From Toxoplasma gondii ME49 (lineage: Eukaryota; Apicomplexa; Conoidasida; Eucoccidiorida; Sarcocystidae), in contig NC_031480.1 of assembly GCF_000006565.2 (NCBI RefSeq), positions 1,256,144-1,320,143 of the forward strand: a stretch of 64,000 nucleotides of DNA, given 5' to 3'. Both the position numbers and the translations under genes were made by a program. Below, in pieces: positions 1 to 13,350 of the stretch. Position 1 is the stretch's first letter. The number at the start of each line of letters is the position of its first letter. The notes beneath the pieces are model-generated. The model was given only the letters and a program-made list of their open reading frames with translations, had not been told where the DNA came from and searched no databases.

Positions 1-326
1 ACATGCCACATGTTCTATTGTTGCGCATTTTCACTCGAGTCTCCCTTCTGTGAGTTGGTGGCCATCCCAGAGGCTCGGAAACTCTGTGAAACGCGAGCAG
101 CGAAACCAACAGATACCACCGCACGCGCCATGTCCCCACTGTTTCAGATGCCTTGTCTCGGGCTGTTCGACTGAGCTCTCCAGTTCGGCAGCATTTGTAC
201 AAAGAACACGTCTTCGTATAACGTGAAGGTTGCAATCCACGGTCTAGGTCTGATCGTAGACCAGATCTACTTCTACTGCGATACCTGCACTACGTGGTCC
301 ACCGGTTTCCTTTCCGTTGCCTTCAG
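1..326. other. MSH1 upstream segment, probably intron
   Basis: No exon could be placed with confidence here. The first certain MSH1 exon begins at 327, after a CTTCAG acceptor, with two bases completing a codon, so at least one earlier exon must exist. A GTGAGT at about 50 could be a donor for an exon lying mostly outside the window. The expected MutS domain I (mismatch-binding N-terminus) is not visible and should be to the left of base 1. Confidence 0.5.
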
Positions 327-3300
327 GAGCGCACACTCCAGACTCAGAGCCGATTTTTTCGCTGTACTACTCCCCGAGTGCAGGTTACGCTTGCGGAGAA
401 ATCGATGTTCCACAGAGAACTTTGAGAGTGGAGGGCGGCTTGACTGCCGACGGCGTTGAAATGCGAATTACGTCGGCCACAGGCGGCGCACCTCGAGGCG
501 AGCTGTATGTACACCAGATGTCGGCGCTCGGCGTGCGAGACGACGGGACCACTCGGCTGGCCAAGCGACTCTTTCCCTCTCTCCAGAAAATATACTTGCG
601 GGTACGTAACGGCTGCGGAGAGCGACAGAAGCTCTGAATCGCTTCTCCAGTGGTGCATGCAACCGAGTTCTTTCTGTCTCCTAGACAACACCGGCGCAGT
701 GGAAATGGGAGAGCTTTGCTCTGGTCACGTGGCGAAGCATCTGTGTCCTATCCTACTGAGATGACTTTTCTGCTGCACGTTCCTGAGAATGTACACTCGC
801 CCTGCGACTTCCTGACTTTTATCGAGGAAATATCTTTGCCTTTTTGCAGGACTACAGTTCGCCGTCGGCCTTCCACCGCGCCGTGCTGCGGCACCTGACC
901 GCCTCTCTGCAAGTGCCTCATTCTGAGTTCACCATTCGCTCGCACTTGGACTATTTCTCTCCCTCTGTGGCGGTTCCGGAACCCGCTGCGAGTCCCGCAG
1001 ATCCCTGCCTGCTGTCCCCATCCGAGCTGGGGGCCTCTCAAGCTCCCCCTGCCCGAAACGGATCCTTGTCTTTTCCAGAGAACCGCGCGCCCTTTCCACC
1101 AGAGCCTCAACTGTCAACTGCCGCCCTGTCCGCAGAGGATGCTCGAAGGCAGGCTGAAACTCTAGAGCGCGGACTCGCTGAAGACGGACGCGCGAGAACT
1201 GACGCAGCTCTCCGCTCTGCATCAGAGGAGTCGCCTGCAGAACCGCCACGACAGAACAGCGGAGAAGTCGTTTCGCCGCACAGCCAGCAAGTTCCGCCAC
1301 TCCTCGCGAGGCCACAGAAGCACCGACCGCATCCGTTGTATGTGTCCACGGCATCGCAGCTGGGCCTTCTCAGACCTTCAGGCAGACAAGGAAACACCGT
1401 CGCTTCCACTTCGTCCTTCGTCGTCCCTCCTCTTCACCTCGCCGCCCTCCCTCCTGGCGCTCCCGTCACTTCCACGCGGTACGCTGCCCGCTGGCTACGC
1501 AGCCGGTGTCGGGAGAAGAGATCACTTAGAACGCTTGATCCTCGTTCGAAGGACTGGAGTGCTGTGTAGTCGTAAAGCCTGCCTGCGAAAGGGGCTCTTT
1601 CAAGCGCTTGAGAGAGCGTCGAATTCGCGTGGATCCTTGCTTCGCAGATTTGTCCGCGTCCTTCCTCCCCTAGCCACAGCTGCTGATGTCCCCGATCGAC
1701 TTTCTGTTTTTCCAGATTCATTCAAAGGCTGCTCCTCTTCCCGCCTCCGCATGCGGTCGCCGACGCAGTGCAGAACATTCTTCGGCAGCTGCTGCGTCTC
1801 GGGTGTACAGACAGCCGACTGTCTTCCACCTTCATGAAGCACTTTCCGGGAAGTTCATCGCCTTCTGCTGAACGCTCACAGGCTCCGACAGGGAAGGAAG
1901 AAGGCGACGGCGTTTGTGTCGGTTGTCAATCGCCCCCAAGAGCGACCGACTTCTCTGCAAAGAATCGGTCTTCCGAAAGAGGACTGGCACAGAGCGGACA
2001 AGCGGCCGCCCTAGACAGCAGCGCAGAGAATTTGGCGACGCATGCAGAGAACAGCGATGTGCTTCTCGTACCCTCAGTCCGAGTCATGGACGCCGGGAAG
2101 CTGGTGCAAGTAATTTCGTCACGCTCGGTAAGCCACTGGGAAGTTCGTTGTTTCCTTCTTCGAACCGCGTTTTCACCCTCGATTCTTTTCAGACGCTTCC
2201 ACGCTCCCTGCGCGGTCAGTACGAACTCGTTTAGGAATTGTAACGAGCCACGGCTTTCCCCCTGTCGAGTTGGATGTGTGTCTTTTTTTCTAGGCCAATC
2301 GAAGATTCTTTCTAGAAGTTCTGACTCTCCTCGCACCTACGCGCTACTGCCTCCGTCGGTACCCTCCTTCTCTGCTCAAGCCCCTCCTCACCGTTCTCCA
2401 ACATGAGACGCAGCAGCAGGTCTGTCAGGAGCGATTCCTGCAAGGCGTCGAGAAGGCCATTGCTCTGATTGAACAGGTACGAGAGCCTCACGAAAGAATC
2501 ACCCGGCGTTGTTGGGAACCTAAAGATCGTAGGTAGACTGTCACTCGACTTACCGCACCCCAAGTGGAAACAAAGTGTCTCTGAACAAAGGGTCCGCGAT
2601 CCAGAAGCGTGTACTCTAACTCGCAAACAGAGACGGCGTAGTGCCTGAGACAGAGCACTCGCCTGCCGTTTGTTTCCAAGTGTCCGTCGTTTTTCTGGAG
2701 ACTAAACCGAATGAAACCTCGTGGCGATTCCCGCTCAAAAAAAACCAAAGACGAACTCACCGCGCATGCAGCACGGTACTGAGCAGGACTCCTGTTATAA
2801 GATACAGACAACCAAGTTCTTTATAAAAATGCTGGAAACCACCACCCCACTGAACTACTTAAGACAGGCCAAGGTGTTCCCTATGCGCACCTTCCGGCAC
2901 CAAGGCTAATCTTCATCGGTTGTGCTCGAGGGTTAATACATGAATCAATGTTTCCACTCGCGTTAAGGGAAGTCAAGCGAGCACCGACAACAAGACGACA
3001 GGAATGCACAACAGGAGGTGTACGTGGACTACCATTAAATCCAATTTCGTTAATACACGTTGCTATACCTAAGTTTAAACAGACCACGACATCCGTTGTC
3101 TTTGACATAGAAAGGTAGACCGAACTAGTCTGTCAGAGAGTCGAAGCTCAACTCCCTGTGAATGCAGCGGTGCCAGTCGCGCACAAGCAGTCGCGAAATG
3201 AATGAAACGATTTCTCTGCTTGTAGAGCCTGGCTGTCTACCAGGGGCTTTGATTCCATTCTGCGTTTCTTCGTTTGTTCCTCAGTTGGTATTGTGTATCT

Positions 3301-6300
3301 GGCGTGACCAGGGAGATTCAAGATTTCAACACCAGAAAACGAGTTCATAACTAGGGACGGTCTCCTTCCGGATGTGTGTCTACGGCTGGTGTACCACGGC
3401 ATCTACTCAAGCGCATGCACCATCCGTCCCGGTCTAAAAAGAGGGTCTGTGTCTTCAAACGCATCAGCTCTCTAGTCTTGTTGTGCGTCAGTGTGTGTTG
3501 CCATATGTTATCGCCCTCATGGCTGAAACTCAGTGTAACCTTATTTGAGTTTCCTCACCCAGCTCGAAGCCCAGATCATGCATTACATCTGACGGTGAAT
3601 TGTCGCTCTCGTCTGACGCGCTTGGTCGATACTTGTTTTTCCCTTGCAGCAAACGGAAACTCTATACCCAATTGTTTCGTTTCACGCAAACCTGAAACCC
3701 GTCTTGTTTCTCCTCTTTGTGCTTTTATCTCAGGTCCTTCTCCTGGAAGAAGAGGAACAAGAAGCAGCAGCGGAGGGAGCAGCGCTGGCGGCGATCGCTG
3801 CAGCTGAACAGATGAGTCGCTTGGCGGCATCTGAGGTGCAGGGAAGGCCCTTTGAGAATCTCTCTCCCCACTCGCAGTCTGCGCAGTCGGGAGAGAACTC
3901 AACGTTCGGAGGAGATTCTCGAGACATCTACAGCGCCGCAGATGCAGCAGCAGCGGCTGCGCGTGCAGTGGCGGAAGCTGCAGCAGCTCGCGAGGCGGCT
4001 GAGGAGGCCGCTGCTCGGGCGATGGCGACCGTCGCAGGGGGTCACGCGACGAGCAGCAGCACTCGAGGTTTGTTGCCAATTCTCGACGATTATTTCAAGC
4101 GGATGGTAAGTCGCGGAGACGGGCAGTTTTGGCGGTGGATTTAGGTCTCGAAAACGCGGAAATGTCCCGTGCAGAGCCAGAGGGAGAGTCTGCATGCACT
4201 CGGGGTGCGTGAAGCTTGAGGTGGCACAAACCCCGATCGACAGCGGAGAGACGAGGGAGTTTTCTGGAAATGGGAAGGGTGAGAAACGTAAACAACTTTT
4301 TCACAAACACGCTGGATTGATTTCTTGTGGGAGTAATCTTCATATGAAGCCTAGGAAGCCTAGAACATGACCGGTGGACGGATGGACTTCAGTGTCATAC
4401 GATCTTGAAATTCAAGATTTGCACAGTCTTGGTAACGCCAGTGCGTTACGGATTGCATGCTACACGTCGATTACCATTTCGGTCTGTTCTCCATTCTTCT
4501 GCGAGGTAAACGGACCGAGCAGTCTGTGACGAATTTGAGACTCCAGACACGATCTCAGAACTCAGGTTTGAGCTCCTTGCCGTTGGCTACTTCCTCGTTG
4601 CTTTCCGGGATCGTCCGTCTGTCGTTAACCACGCGCCATTCGTCATCTCTTCCCTTCCACTTTTGTCTGTCTCTTCGGTCTCTCAGGAGCGTTTTCGTGG
4701 GCATATCCAGCCATTCTGCGTTCCCTACGCGCATGCACTTGTGGCGGCTGCGGTGGACGACCTTTTGGTGTCGATTTTCGAGGACTTTGCGGGCGCAGCC
4801 AGGATGCCGGCTCTCCCGGCTGTCTGTACACTCGAGGAGTTTCTCCCTTCTCGCTCTCGCGCGCCTGGGGGGGAGAAGACGCCGCTGACAGCACGAGACG
4901 TCGTCGACCTTTTCATCGCTCTGGAGCGCAGGCAAACCCCAGGGAAGGGATCCGCGGCGCCCTCAGCTCGTCTCGCCTGGCTGCTGGAAAAGCAGACACC
5001 GGTGCGCCTGAAGATTCCTCCCGCAGCTCTCTTTTCGAGCATCGCGGCTCTCCAGCGCCAGCGGCTGGCTGCGGCAAAGTCGGGCGACTTCGGGAGACCA
5101 GCTGGCGAGTGGCTTCGCCTCATTGCAGCGCTCCAGAAAAAACTCTGGGGCGACACGCTGAATGAGTCGGTGTATTTGAAGAAGGGTAAACCCCCGTTGG
5201 AACCGGTGAAGGCCATCAGTCGAAACGGGAGAGAAAAGAACGCGAAAAGTTCTGCTGCTCTGACCCCCGAATTTGAGTGTGGAGTCGCGGAGGCGCAGGC
5301 GGCGAACGCCGTGACACACGGAGTCGAGAGGAGTTCTTGCCGCGAGGCCTTCGAGGCACTGGGCGAGACTCCAGGGGAAGCGCTTGTGTCCAGAGAGGAG
5401 GGGATGGGCAGCGGGCTGCGTGTGACCGAGAGAGCCACCGACTTGCATGCAGGAGAATTCGGGACAAACGAAAGAGAGGCCAACGAGCAAAGAAGTGCTG
5501 TGGCTACCACTCCACACTGGAGCAAGACGCCTGAACACCCTAGGGTAGGACCTGCTGAGATCTCAAGCGGACGCAGGGAGTTCGGAAGGTCACGGACATC
5601 GATGGTTGAAAGGGCGAAATGAGAAGCGCGTTACCGCGACTAAACCTTCGATTCTCAGTCCAGTACAGAGGCGCATACACGCGCGCAGCCTAGTGTTAAA
5701 CTCGCCGCTTGTGACAAATAGAGTCTCTTACATTTTGCGGCGCTACCAGTGGGCACCTACGCCGAGTGGCAACGTTTTTTCGGTGACTGCGGAAGTGTGT
5801 GACTCGTCTCAATAGCAAGAGAAAGCGATACCTAGATGCTGATATGGAGACCGTCGTACTGAACGTTCTCCCTCTGAGACAGGAGTATTGGGACGCTTTG
5901 TCTGGGAGAAGTGGAAACTGCATGGTACTGTTCCAGTCAGAAGTGCTGCGTCCTTGGCATCGTTGTGAATCAAATTTCTTCTTCGTCTTCCATCTCTTGC
6001 GTGTTTCCTTGCAGGACAGACACGGTCACCAGATTGCCTCCGCATGGACAACGCCTCGAGTAGCAGCCTGTTCACGAGCGTACACTGCGGCGAAGAATTT
6101 CGCAGCTTCTGCAGTTGAGAAGAGACTGAGGGAACTCAGCAGAGATCTTCAGCCGTTGCTGCCCGACATTTTGCTGGCGGCCCACCTCATCATCATTCTC
6201 CAGGTATGCACGGGAACAGACTGAAAAGTTGAGAAGAAACGCGTCATCTGTTCGAAGTCACAGCGAAGGTCAGCGTCTAAAATGTGCAACCCAGTATCAA

Positions 6301-9300
6301 CTTCATTCAATTTCATAGAGATTGAAGGCAGGAACGTGACGGTGGACCATCGCGGGAAAACAGCCGATGGCCTTCAGTTGGTTCTCTTCGAACTGATTAT
6401 CATCTCCACTATGCTCTGCTAACAAGAGAGTGTGGATCGGGTAAACGACGAGCTTCGAAATCTCAACCAGTTGTCCACGCCGTAGTGTATGCTCCCCATC
6501 CTGTCTCAGAGATGAGCTCTACCAGTATGTACTGATCATCGTAGCACCTGAGTAGGCAAGTAGTCAAGGTACGACGGGGCAATGATTAGGTATGTCCACT
6601 GTTCATCGAAGCTGATGCTCGTGCGCCAAGGATAGAATACGGTGAACCGCTCTGAAATAACGATGTTGCATGCGGAAAGTTTACGCTTTTGGTTTCCATT
6701 CGAGACTTTCGATTGACGACTGATCCATCCCAGATTCAGTCCTGTTCTCTGCAGAACACTGTGAGTGGGTCTGAGGTTTTGAGTGAGATGGACAAGAAAT
6801 GTCTTCGTCAGCTAGGCCACCTAGAGAGGAGACAAGAGCGGTCAAAAACATACCCTTGCTTCGGTTTATTCGATTTGGATTGTTTCACTCTGAAAGTGGA
6901 AAAGAAGTCACATGCGACCTCGACTAAAACACTTGCAGATACGAGCGTCGGCCGCTGAACAGTCGCCTTCCGCTAACTGCCGCGAACAGCCCTTAATGAA
7001 CATTCGAGAGCAACCTCAGGACGGTTGGTATGCCGCCCACCACATTTCTGTCTGGGGGTGTCTTTCAATCCAGAAGAAAGCTTTATCTGTGCCGATGTTG
7101 ACAGAGTCTGAGCCACCATTCGACTTTCGCGGCAACTAATGGGTGGCATTTACCCCAGCTCCTGGACCCAAATGCTGAAGCAGAACTCAAGGTCGATACT
7201 TTGACTCCATACTACATGCGTAGACCCGATCTGAACACCCTTCGCCGCCAGCGTGCGGTCCAGAGAGACCGTGCCGCGTTACTGGACAGAGAAGATCGCG
7301 GAAGCGACACAAACCGAATAGCGGAATCGAGAAGGACCGGGACAAAAAACGAAGAACTTCCAACTGACGATGAGTTTGCCAACGCAAACAGGACACAGAG
7401 TCGGGACCCCCTCTCAGAGCAGGTGCAGAAGGACACGGCTTCGCTCCTGGCGCATGCATCAAGCTCGCTGTCGAAGGAGCGGGAGGTTGTGAGCTACTCC
7501 TTCGATATGCACGGGTTGTTTGTTTTAACGGGGGAGAACATGGCCGGTAAAAGCACCTTCTGTCGGTCTGTTCTCGCACTCGTCGTCCTCGCAAACGCAG
7601 GTAAGAACGAGGAGGGAAGCAAGTGGATCTTGGTCGAGATGAGATTGCCCGGGTGATGACGCTTGTCGAGATGGAATCAGCTGAACACCGCATACTCATA
7701 CATCAGAGGTAGTCGGCACAATGTGGGATCTGTAGTGGCATCGCGGTGAATCCTAGAACATGCATCGGTAAGACGACGAACATGGTGCTAGCCAAGAATA
7801 CAACAGAACCATAGAGAGAAGTCTTCCGTATGGGTTGCGGGGATTCGTTTGTGCATGCATGTGCCTGGGAAGAGGGTGCAGCGGAGGACGTTGTCAGTTT
7901 GATTCAACTTGTGAGGGAAGGCGTGGTTCTACGCACGGAACAGTCATGTGCAATGTCGATACATGGAAGGAGGGTTCTTGTCTCTGCTGCGGCATCAAGG
8001 ATCTTCTGCATCGGGAATGTTGTAGGCGTAATACGTGAACGGATTCTTTACTGCTGTTAGTACCCTCCTTTCGAGGTGAGCAAAGACACTCGTGTTTAAC
8101 AGCTCCTTGTCACTCCCCTTGGCGCTTGTGGCTCGGTCGGGATCTGGTTCATGTTCTGGAACGCATCGCAGAGAGGCTGAGAGGCGAGGGTTTCCTCTTC
8201 GTTGTCAAGCGCTGAAGTGGACGCACGTATTTCTGTACGTTTCTCCCCCAGGTTTATTTTGCCCCTGTGGGCCAGCCACGACGGTACCTCGGTACGGGGC
8301 GTTCCTCGCGTCGTCGTACATGGCTCACGACTCGCCCTTGGAGAACAAATCCTTTTTCTATGAAGAATTGTCTCAGCTCCACAACATCCTCTCTCAGGCA
8401 CGGAGCTACGGTAAAGTCCTACCTGAGAAAACAGCGGCTCTTCCCGCCTCCTTGCTCTCAAGCGACACCTCAGATGCCGGTGTTTCTCTCCGGACGGAAA
8501 CTGCAGACGTTGCATTAACTACCCCGTTTGTCATTGTTGATGAACCTTGCAAAGGCACAGCGCCTAAATGGGGAGCAGGTAAGTGGAACTGGGTTGCGAT
8601 TTGGAGGACAGATTTAACAGGATTGACGCACTCGACGGGCTTTGCGCAGATGGGTTGACGACAGGCATAGGTTGACTCTGAGAAGCCCAGAAAGAGTATC
8701 GCGCCACCCAATCGACGTAACAAAAACAGCGGGCTAGATGGACAGAGAATCTCTGAGTCGATCTCTGCTGCGCACTGTCCATCGGCGTTTAGTTTCATGT
8801 CTAGCGAAAAAAGGAGTTGGCAGTGTCACAGTCGATTAGACAGAATGTTCTGTCGTGAACGTCGTTTTTCACCTAGACAGGCAGGCTTTCCTTCCCCTCC
8901 GGTGTCACAAGAAACCGTCGTTTACTCTCTCTGCAGCTCTAACGCTCCATCTGCATTGCTCTGATGTTAGAATGTGCCTATTCTTACAAGTGGACTCGGA
9001 GTCTGCGAGACTTGGAAACACCGAATCTTCTCTGTGTTGCTGTGGTTTGAGTGTTTGCTCATTTCTTTCGTACCACTGGATTTATTTTTGTGAGGCATGC
9101 CAACGCACTGATGATTCCAAGCGCAACGCGTCCTTTTACCACTTTTTCTTTGCAGGGTTTGTTGGTGCGGCCTTGGAGCTGCTTTGCCGCGGGAACACCC
9201 ACGGCGTATTGTCAACCCATCTTCATCACGAACTGAGCCGCCTCCCTCTCGACCTTCAGCCGAACGTCCGGTTCAAGCGCATGGGCGTCCGCAAGAGAAA

Positions 9301-10675
9301 CCCCACCTCTCTCGTGCTTCCTGAAAGCTGCTCCGGACCAGCATCACTCACCGGAGGACGGGATTTACCGCGGTTCAAAAGTTCACAGCCCTTGAGTTCC
9401 CCCCTCGACTCTGACAAAAGAACGCACTTCGCGGCAGGGTCTCTCGGTGATGATAGGTTATACACGTTCGAACTCCTAGACGGCATTTGCCAAGATAGCA
9501 ACGCCATGCAGACTGCGTGGAAAGTGGGCATGCCTTCAGGAATCATCACGAGAGCAAATGCACTGCAAGCACACTTAGATGCGGTAGATCAGGGGAAAAT
9601 CCCTTGTAAGATCGGCGGCGTTTCTCGGGGGGCTGTTATCAAAGACGGGGATGGCGCTAACACGGGAATCTCTTCCGAAACGAGCGATGAAATTGTAAGC
9701 AGCGGAACGATTGCGGAAAAACGATTTCCAGAAATGCACGAAACCCCAAAACAGCCTCCAGACGAACTACCGCGTCACAGAAACGAAAACGGCCAGGAAC
9801 CTCAAGGTACGACAGCGGATGTCTCGGAGACTGTACAGCTACACACGTTTCACCAACCCAATCCCGAGAATGCAGGTTCGCCAAACGGAGAACCGACACC
9901 GTGTGGCGGTATCGGTTTGTTCGCCGAGCCACAAGGAATCGTAGATTTTCCGAATCGAAGCGCCTCTGTGATGAGTGCTTTTGCGTCTTCCGCAATGGCC
10001 TCTAACGCTCTCCTTGCACGCCTGCGGTTGGCGATGATCGAAACCACCCGAGAACTGACTTGCGCGAACGCGCCTGCCGAATGTGTTCGGAACCAAGCAG
10101 AGTCACGAAACAACGCACTTCACTCGGTCGATACGAATGCCGAAAGACCTCCGTTAAAGATAGCTTCCGCAAAAGATGTTCTTCCAGTGCTCGAGCTACC
10201 GGCCCTGTCGAGACGCTTAGCAGCTCCGCCGCCTTGGCAAGATTGCTCTGCTTGTGTTTATATGCTTGTGGCTCCGTGTACTGCGGCACGAAATGCACAT
10301 CGGCGTGCATATCTCGCGAGTGAAGTGCCTATGCGCCGGCCGCCGGACTTCCCAGCTCAGGAAGCGACGCGCTCTCGAGCAAGTGCGGACGAACCGGCAG
10401 GGTTCTGTGCCAATGTTTATGTGGGTGAAACAGAACGCCTTGAGACGCGTTTGCGAACTCACAGCCGTTCGCCGCTGTGGGCTCATGCCCGCGTGTTGGT
10501 TGTGAGAGTGAAAAACAAGGCAGAAGCGCGAGAGGTTGAGACCGCCCTGATTAGAAGACTCAAGGAAGAAAAGGGCGTCGTCCTCATGTCACTAAAGGAC
10601 GGGAACCGTCGCGCATCGGGACTGAGTGTCAGGGAGGATGTTTCAACTTCCGAGTCACAGGATGGGAGAGACTGA
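327..10675 (+). CDS. MSH1: MutS homologue MSH1 with C-terminal GIY-YIG endonuclease domain (5' end outside window)
   Basis: Organellar DNA maintenance protein: a MutS-type ATPase fused to a GIY-YIG nuclease, the architecture of plant MSH1. Exons placed: 327-601, 850-1478, 1716-2127, 2294-2476, 3734-4105, 4687-5544, 6015-6203, 7105-7600, 8252-8578, 9156-10675. All phases agree, giving 1752 visible residues. The connector, lever and core regions follow plant MSH1 block by block. Walker A is TGENMAGKST (7528-7557). Walker B reads VIVDEPCKGT, where MSH1 normally has DE-x-x-RGT. THLHHELS follows as in the MutS ATPase. The nuclease lies near 10245-10640: CVYM, then VYVGET, then Arg in ETRLRTH and Glu in REVETAL. 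A linker of about 280 residues precedes it. Domain I lies outside the window. Uncertain points: the exon 6 donor (GTAGGA, 5545), a possible extra exon near 5816-5924, and the exon 5 acceptor (3734, or 3650 in the same frame). By homology with plant MSH1 and the reported T. gondii protein it should act in the mitochondrion. Confidence 0.93.
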
Positions 10676-11493
10676 TCAAGCGTATAGTGCTGCCCCCAGG
10701 GGGTAACGCGAAATTCAGTCTGGTTTAGCAAAGCATTTCGAGAGGAACTGAGCAACTCAAGCCCGCTGGGATTTTGTGGATTGTCAAGATCTTTTTTTCA
10801 TGCACTTTCGGCAACCGCGGGGTGCGGACGTTGTCAATACATCACACGCGCGTGTTTTGCGCTCGGCGTATCCGCAGTCGCTGACTACGGAAGACGCAGT
10901 TTGTGTCCACAACACTCTCGTTGCCAGTTCCAAAACGATGCGCCGTCCCTGTGTTTAGTGTCAAGCGCATTTCACGAGCTACAACCCGGTGGACTCTGCC
11001 TCCTTACCGCGCGCAGTGGAGCCTCATCGTGTGCTTTTTACTTGTTTCTCGCGACACAAGTGCACTGACACTAGCCAAAGGTTGAGGGCGAGCGCAAATA
11101 TATGCGGAAATGCGTCACGAGGGCAGCGTCGTCCTCAGAATAGTCGCTCCACTCTTCGTCAGTGTTCACACACTCTACTGGCGGGGGAGGGGGCACGAGT
11201 TCCTTTGCCTTCCGGTTCGTGACCTACAGATACAACACGGAAGCGAGGGTGGATTCTCCATTTCTGATCCAGAGAAGCAGTGTCCCCTGATTCCCGATTG
11301 CAAAAGTGTTATTGCAGCACACGGTCGAGTTCGTCTGGGCAAAAAACCACAACCGAATGTCGACATCCCTGGCAATCTGGCGACTGCTCCTATTCATAAG
11401 TGATCGTTTTCGCTCTCCGTGTTAATACGAGTACCACCAGTCATCCACATATTACGCCTAGAAACACCCCCGAAGAATAGTTGAATGCCGTAC
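10676..11493. other. Convergent intergenic region between MSH1 and the neurochondrin-like gene
   Basis: This 0.8 kb lies between two stop codons that face each other. It should hold both 3' untranslated regions. I see no open frame with coding character, no structured RNA and no clear terminator or repeat. Confidence 0.6.
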
Positions 11494-11927
11494 TCATCGC
11501 AGAAAAGCGAATACTCTGCTCACGTGTTGGAAGTCAGTGAGTTGCCGGTGAAGCGTCCAAAGCAGAAACGGGTGGTTGGGGCCGCAAGCAGACAGAATGC
11601 GCAGAGAACGATACCAGAGAGCAACATCTGGACGGTCCACCTGCGCCAGCGAATCCGAGTCGCGCGGAGTCAGGACGATGCACTGACGGACCAAGGCGCC
11701 CTGACAGGAAAAAGACAAACAACTTGAGAGAAACTGGAAAACAAAGAAGAGGGGCAAACCCCGCATTTGAAAAGCAAGCACACAACAGATCCAAAGAGGT
11801 GATGCACGCACGCACAGGCACGCGTGGCACAGTTTAAGACATGCGGCCCCTCCAAACAGAGAAAAATGACAACGAAAAGCCTATATCAATAAACGGGCAT
11901 ATGGCAGCAAGTATCTATTTATCAATG

Positions 11928-11962
<35 letters not shown>

Positions 11963-13309
11963 TACAGGTGCACATGAGTATAACGATGCTTAAACAGAGA
12001 TATAGGAACACGTATCTCTCTCTCTTCCTATATATATATATATATATATATAGTTTTCACCTGTACATGTATGAAACGCTACTTGCCGCGCCGAACGGAT
12101 TGAGAGTAAAGCCATGCGTGTCTCTGAATGAGGGAACCAGTACAACCGGAGAGGGAAGACGAGACTTGGAGATGCCACGAAAAGCTTGACGGTCGCGGAA
12201 AATGCGAGAGATAGTGGCCTGTTCCAGAGGTGTCGGCCCCCGTCGTCACCTACCCACAAATGAAGGATTTCGCGCGGGTTTAGAATTTCGAGAAGCGCAC
12301 GCTGCGTGCACCGCAGACCGACGAGGGCCGCGGCGGTGCCGACCACGTCGCATTTCCACAGATAAAAAGTTTTCAGTGGGCTTTGCTCCTCGCCAGGCCA
12401 TTGCGAGAAGGGCACGAATCGGGCCTCGAGCTGTCGAGATACCTGCTCGGGTGTACCGACACCGAGCTCCGCGCGCAGTTGCGGCCACCAACTCCGCACG
12501 AAAGACGCAGAAGGAAATGGACAACCCAGAGGATCCGAAGCAGGCAGACACGACGAAGAAGAAACTGACGAAGCTGCAGAAGAGGTTGAAGAAGAGGGCA
12601 GGGAAGAAGGAGAGATGGCCGCTGGGGAGTTGCTCTTTTGCTTCTTCAACTCGGTGCGGTCGGACGTCAGAGTCTGGTCCTCAGGTCCGCTTGAACTTTG
12701 CTCATCGGAAGGAGGAAGTATCCCAACGGAGAAAGTCAGAAAGACCAAGACGCCAGTCAGGACAGACAACGCGAGATCTCCAGTAGACTTGCGAAGCACA
12801 GGATCCGGCGAAGACAGAGAATCGAACACTTGAGGAGTTAGCGCAGACGGGACGGCGAACGACGCGCTCGGCGCATGCAGTTCATCGGGCGAAACGCCAG
12901 CGGGCAGAGACAGCTGAGAAACGAACAAGCCAGAAAGGGCAAGAGAGAACTAGCCAGATAGGAATGGACGAAAGACGACAACGAGTGAGGGCAGAAATAG
13001 AACAGAAAAGCGAGAAAATGATAACACAGGTGGAACAAAGGGCCGAGAAAAGAGCGGAAAGAACGACAGATGAGGGACAGCAAACAGGTGAGAGAGAGCC
13101 AAGCTGAAGCTAGCGACATGATGTTCGAAAAAGGCGTGAAGCGTCAAAAAGATACACTTCAGACGTCCAGAGAAGAGTCAGTAAAAACGCAAAGAAGACA
13201 ACGCATATTTCGAACACAGCCTCGACACGACACATGCACCACAAACCCCTCTGCAATTGTTTCCCACACACATTCACACATGCATGTTGATCTACCTGTC
13301 TCTCCAATA

Positions 13310-13350
<41 letters not shown>

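Noticed and set aside
2193..2213. A possible mini-exon in MSH1 between 2127 and 2294
   Set aside because: Its length would break the frame, whereas direct joining of 2127 to 2294 keeps the plant MSH1 alignment.
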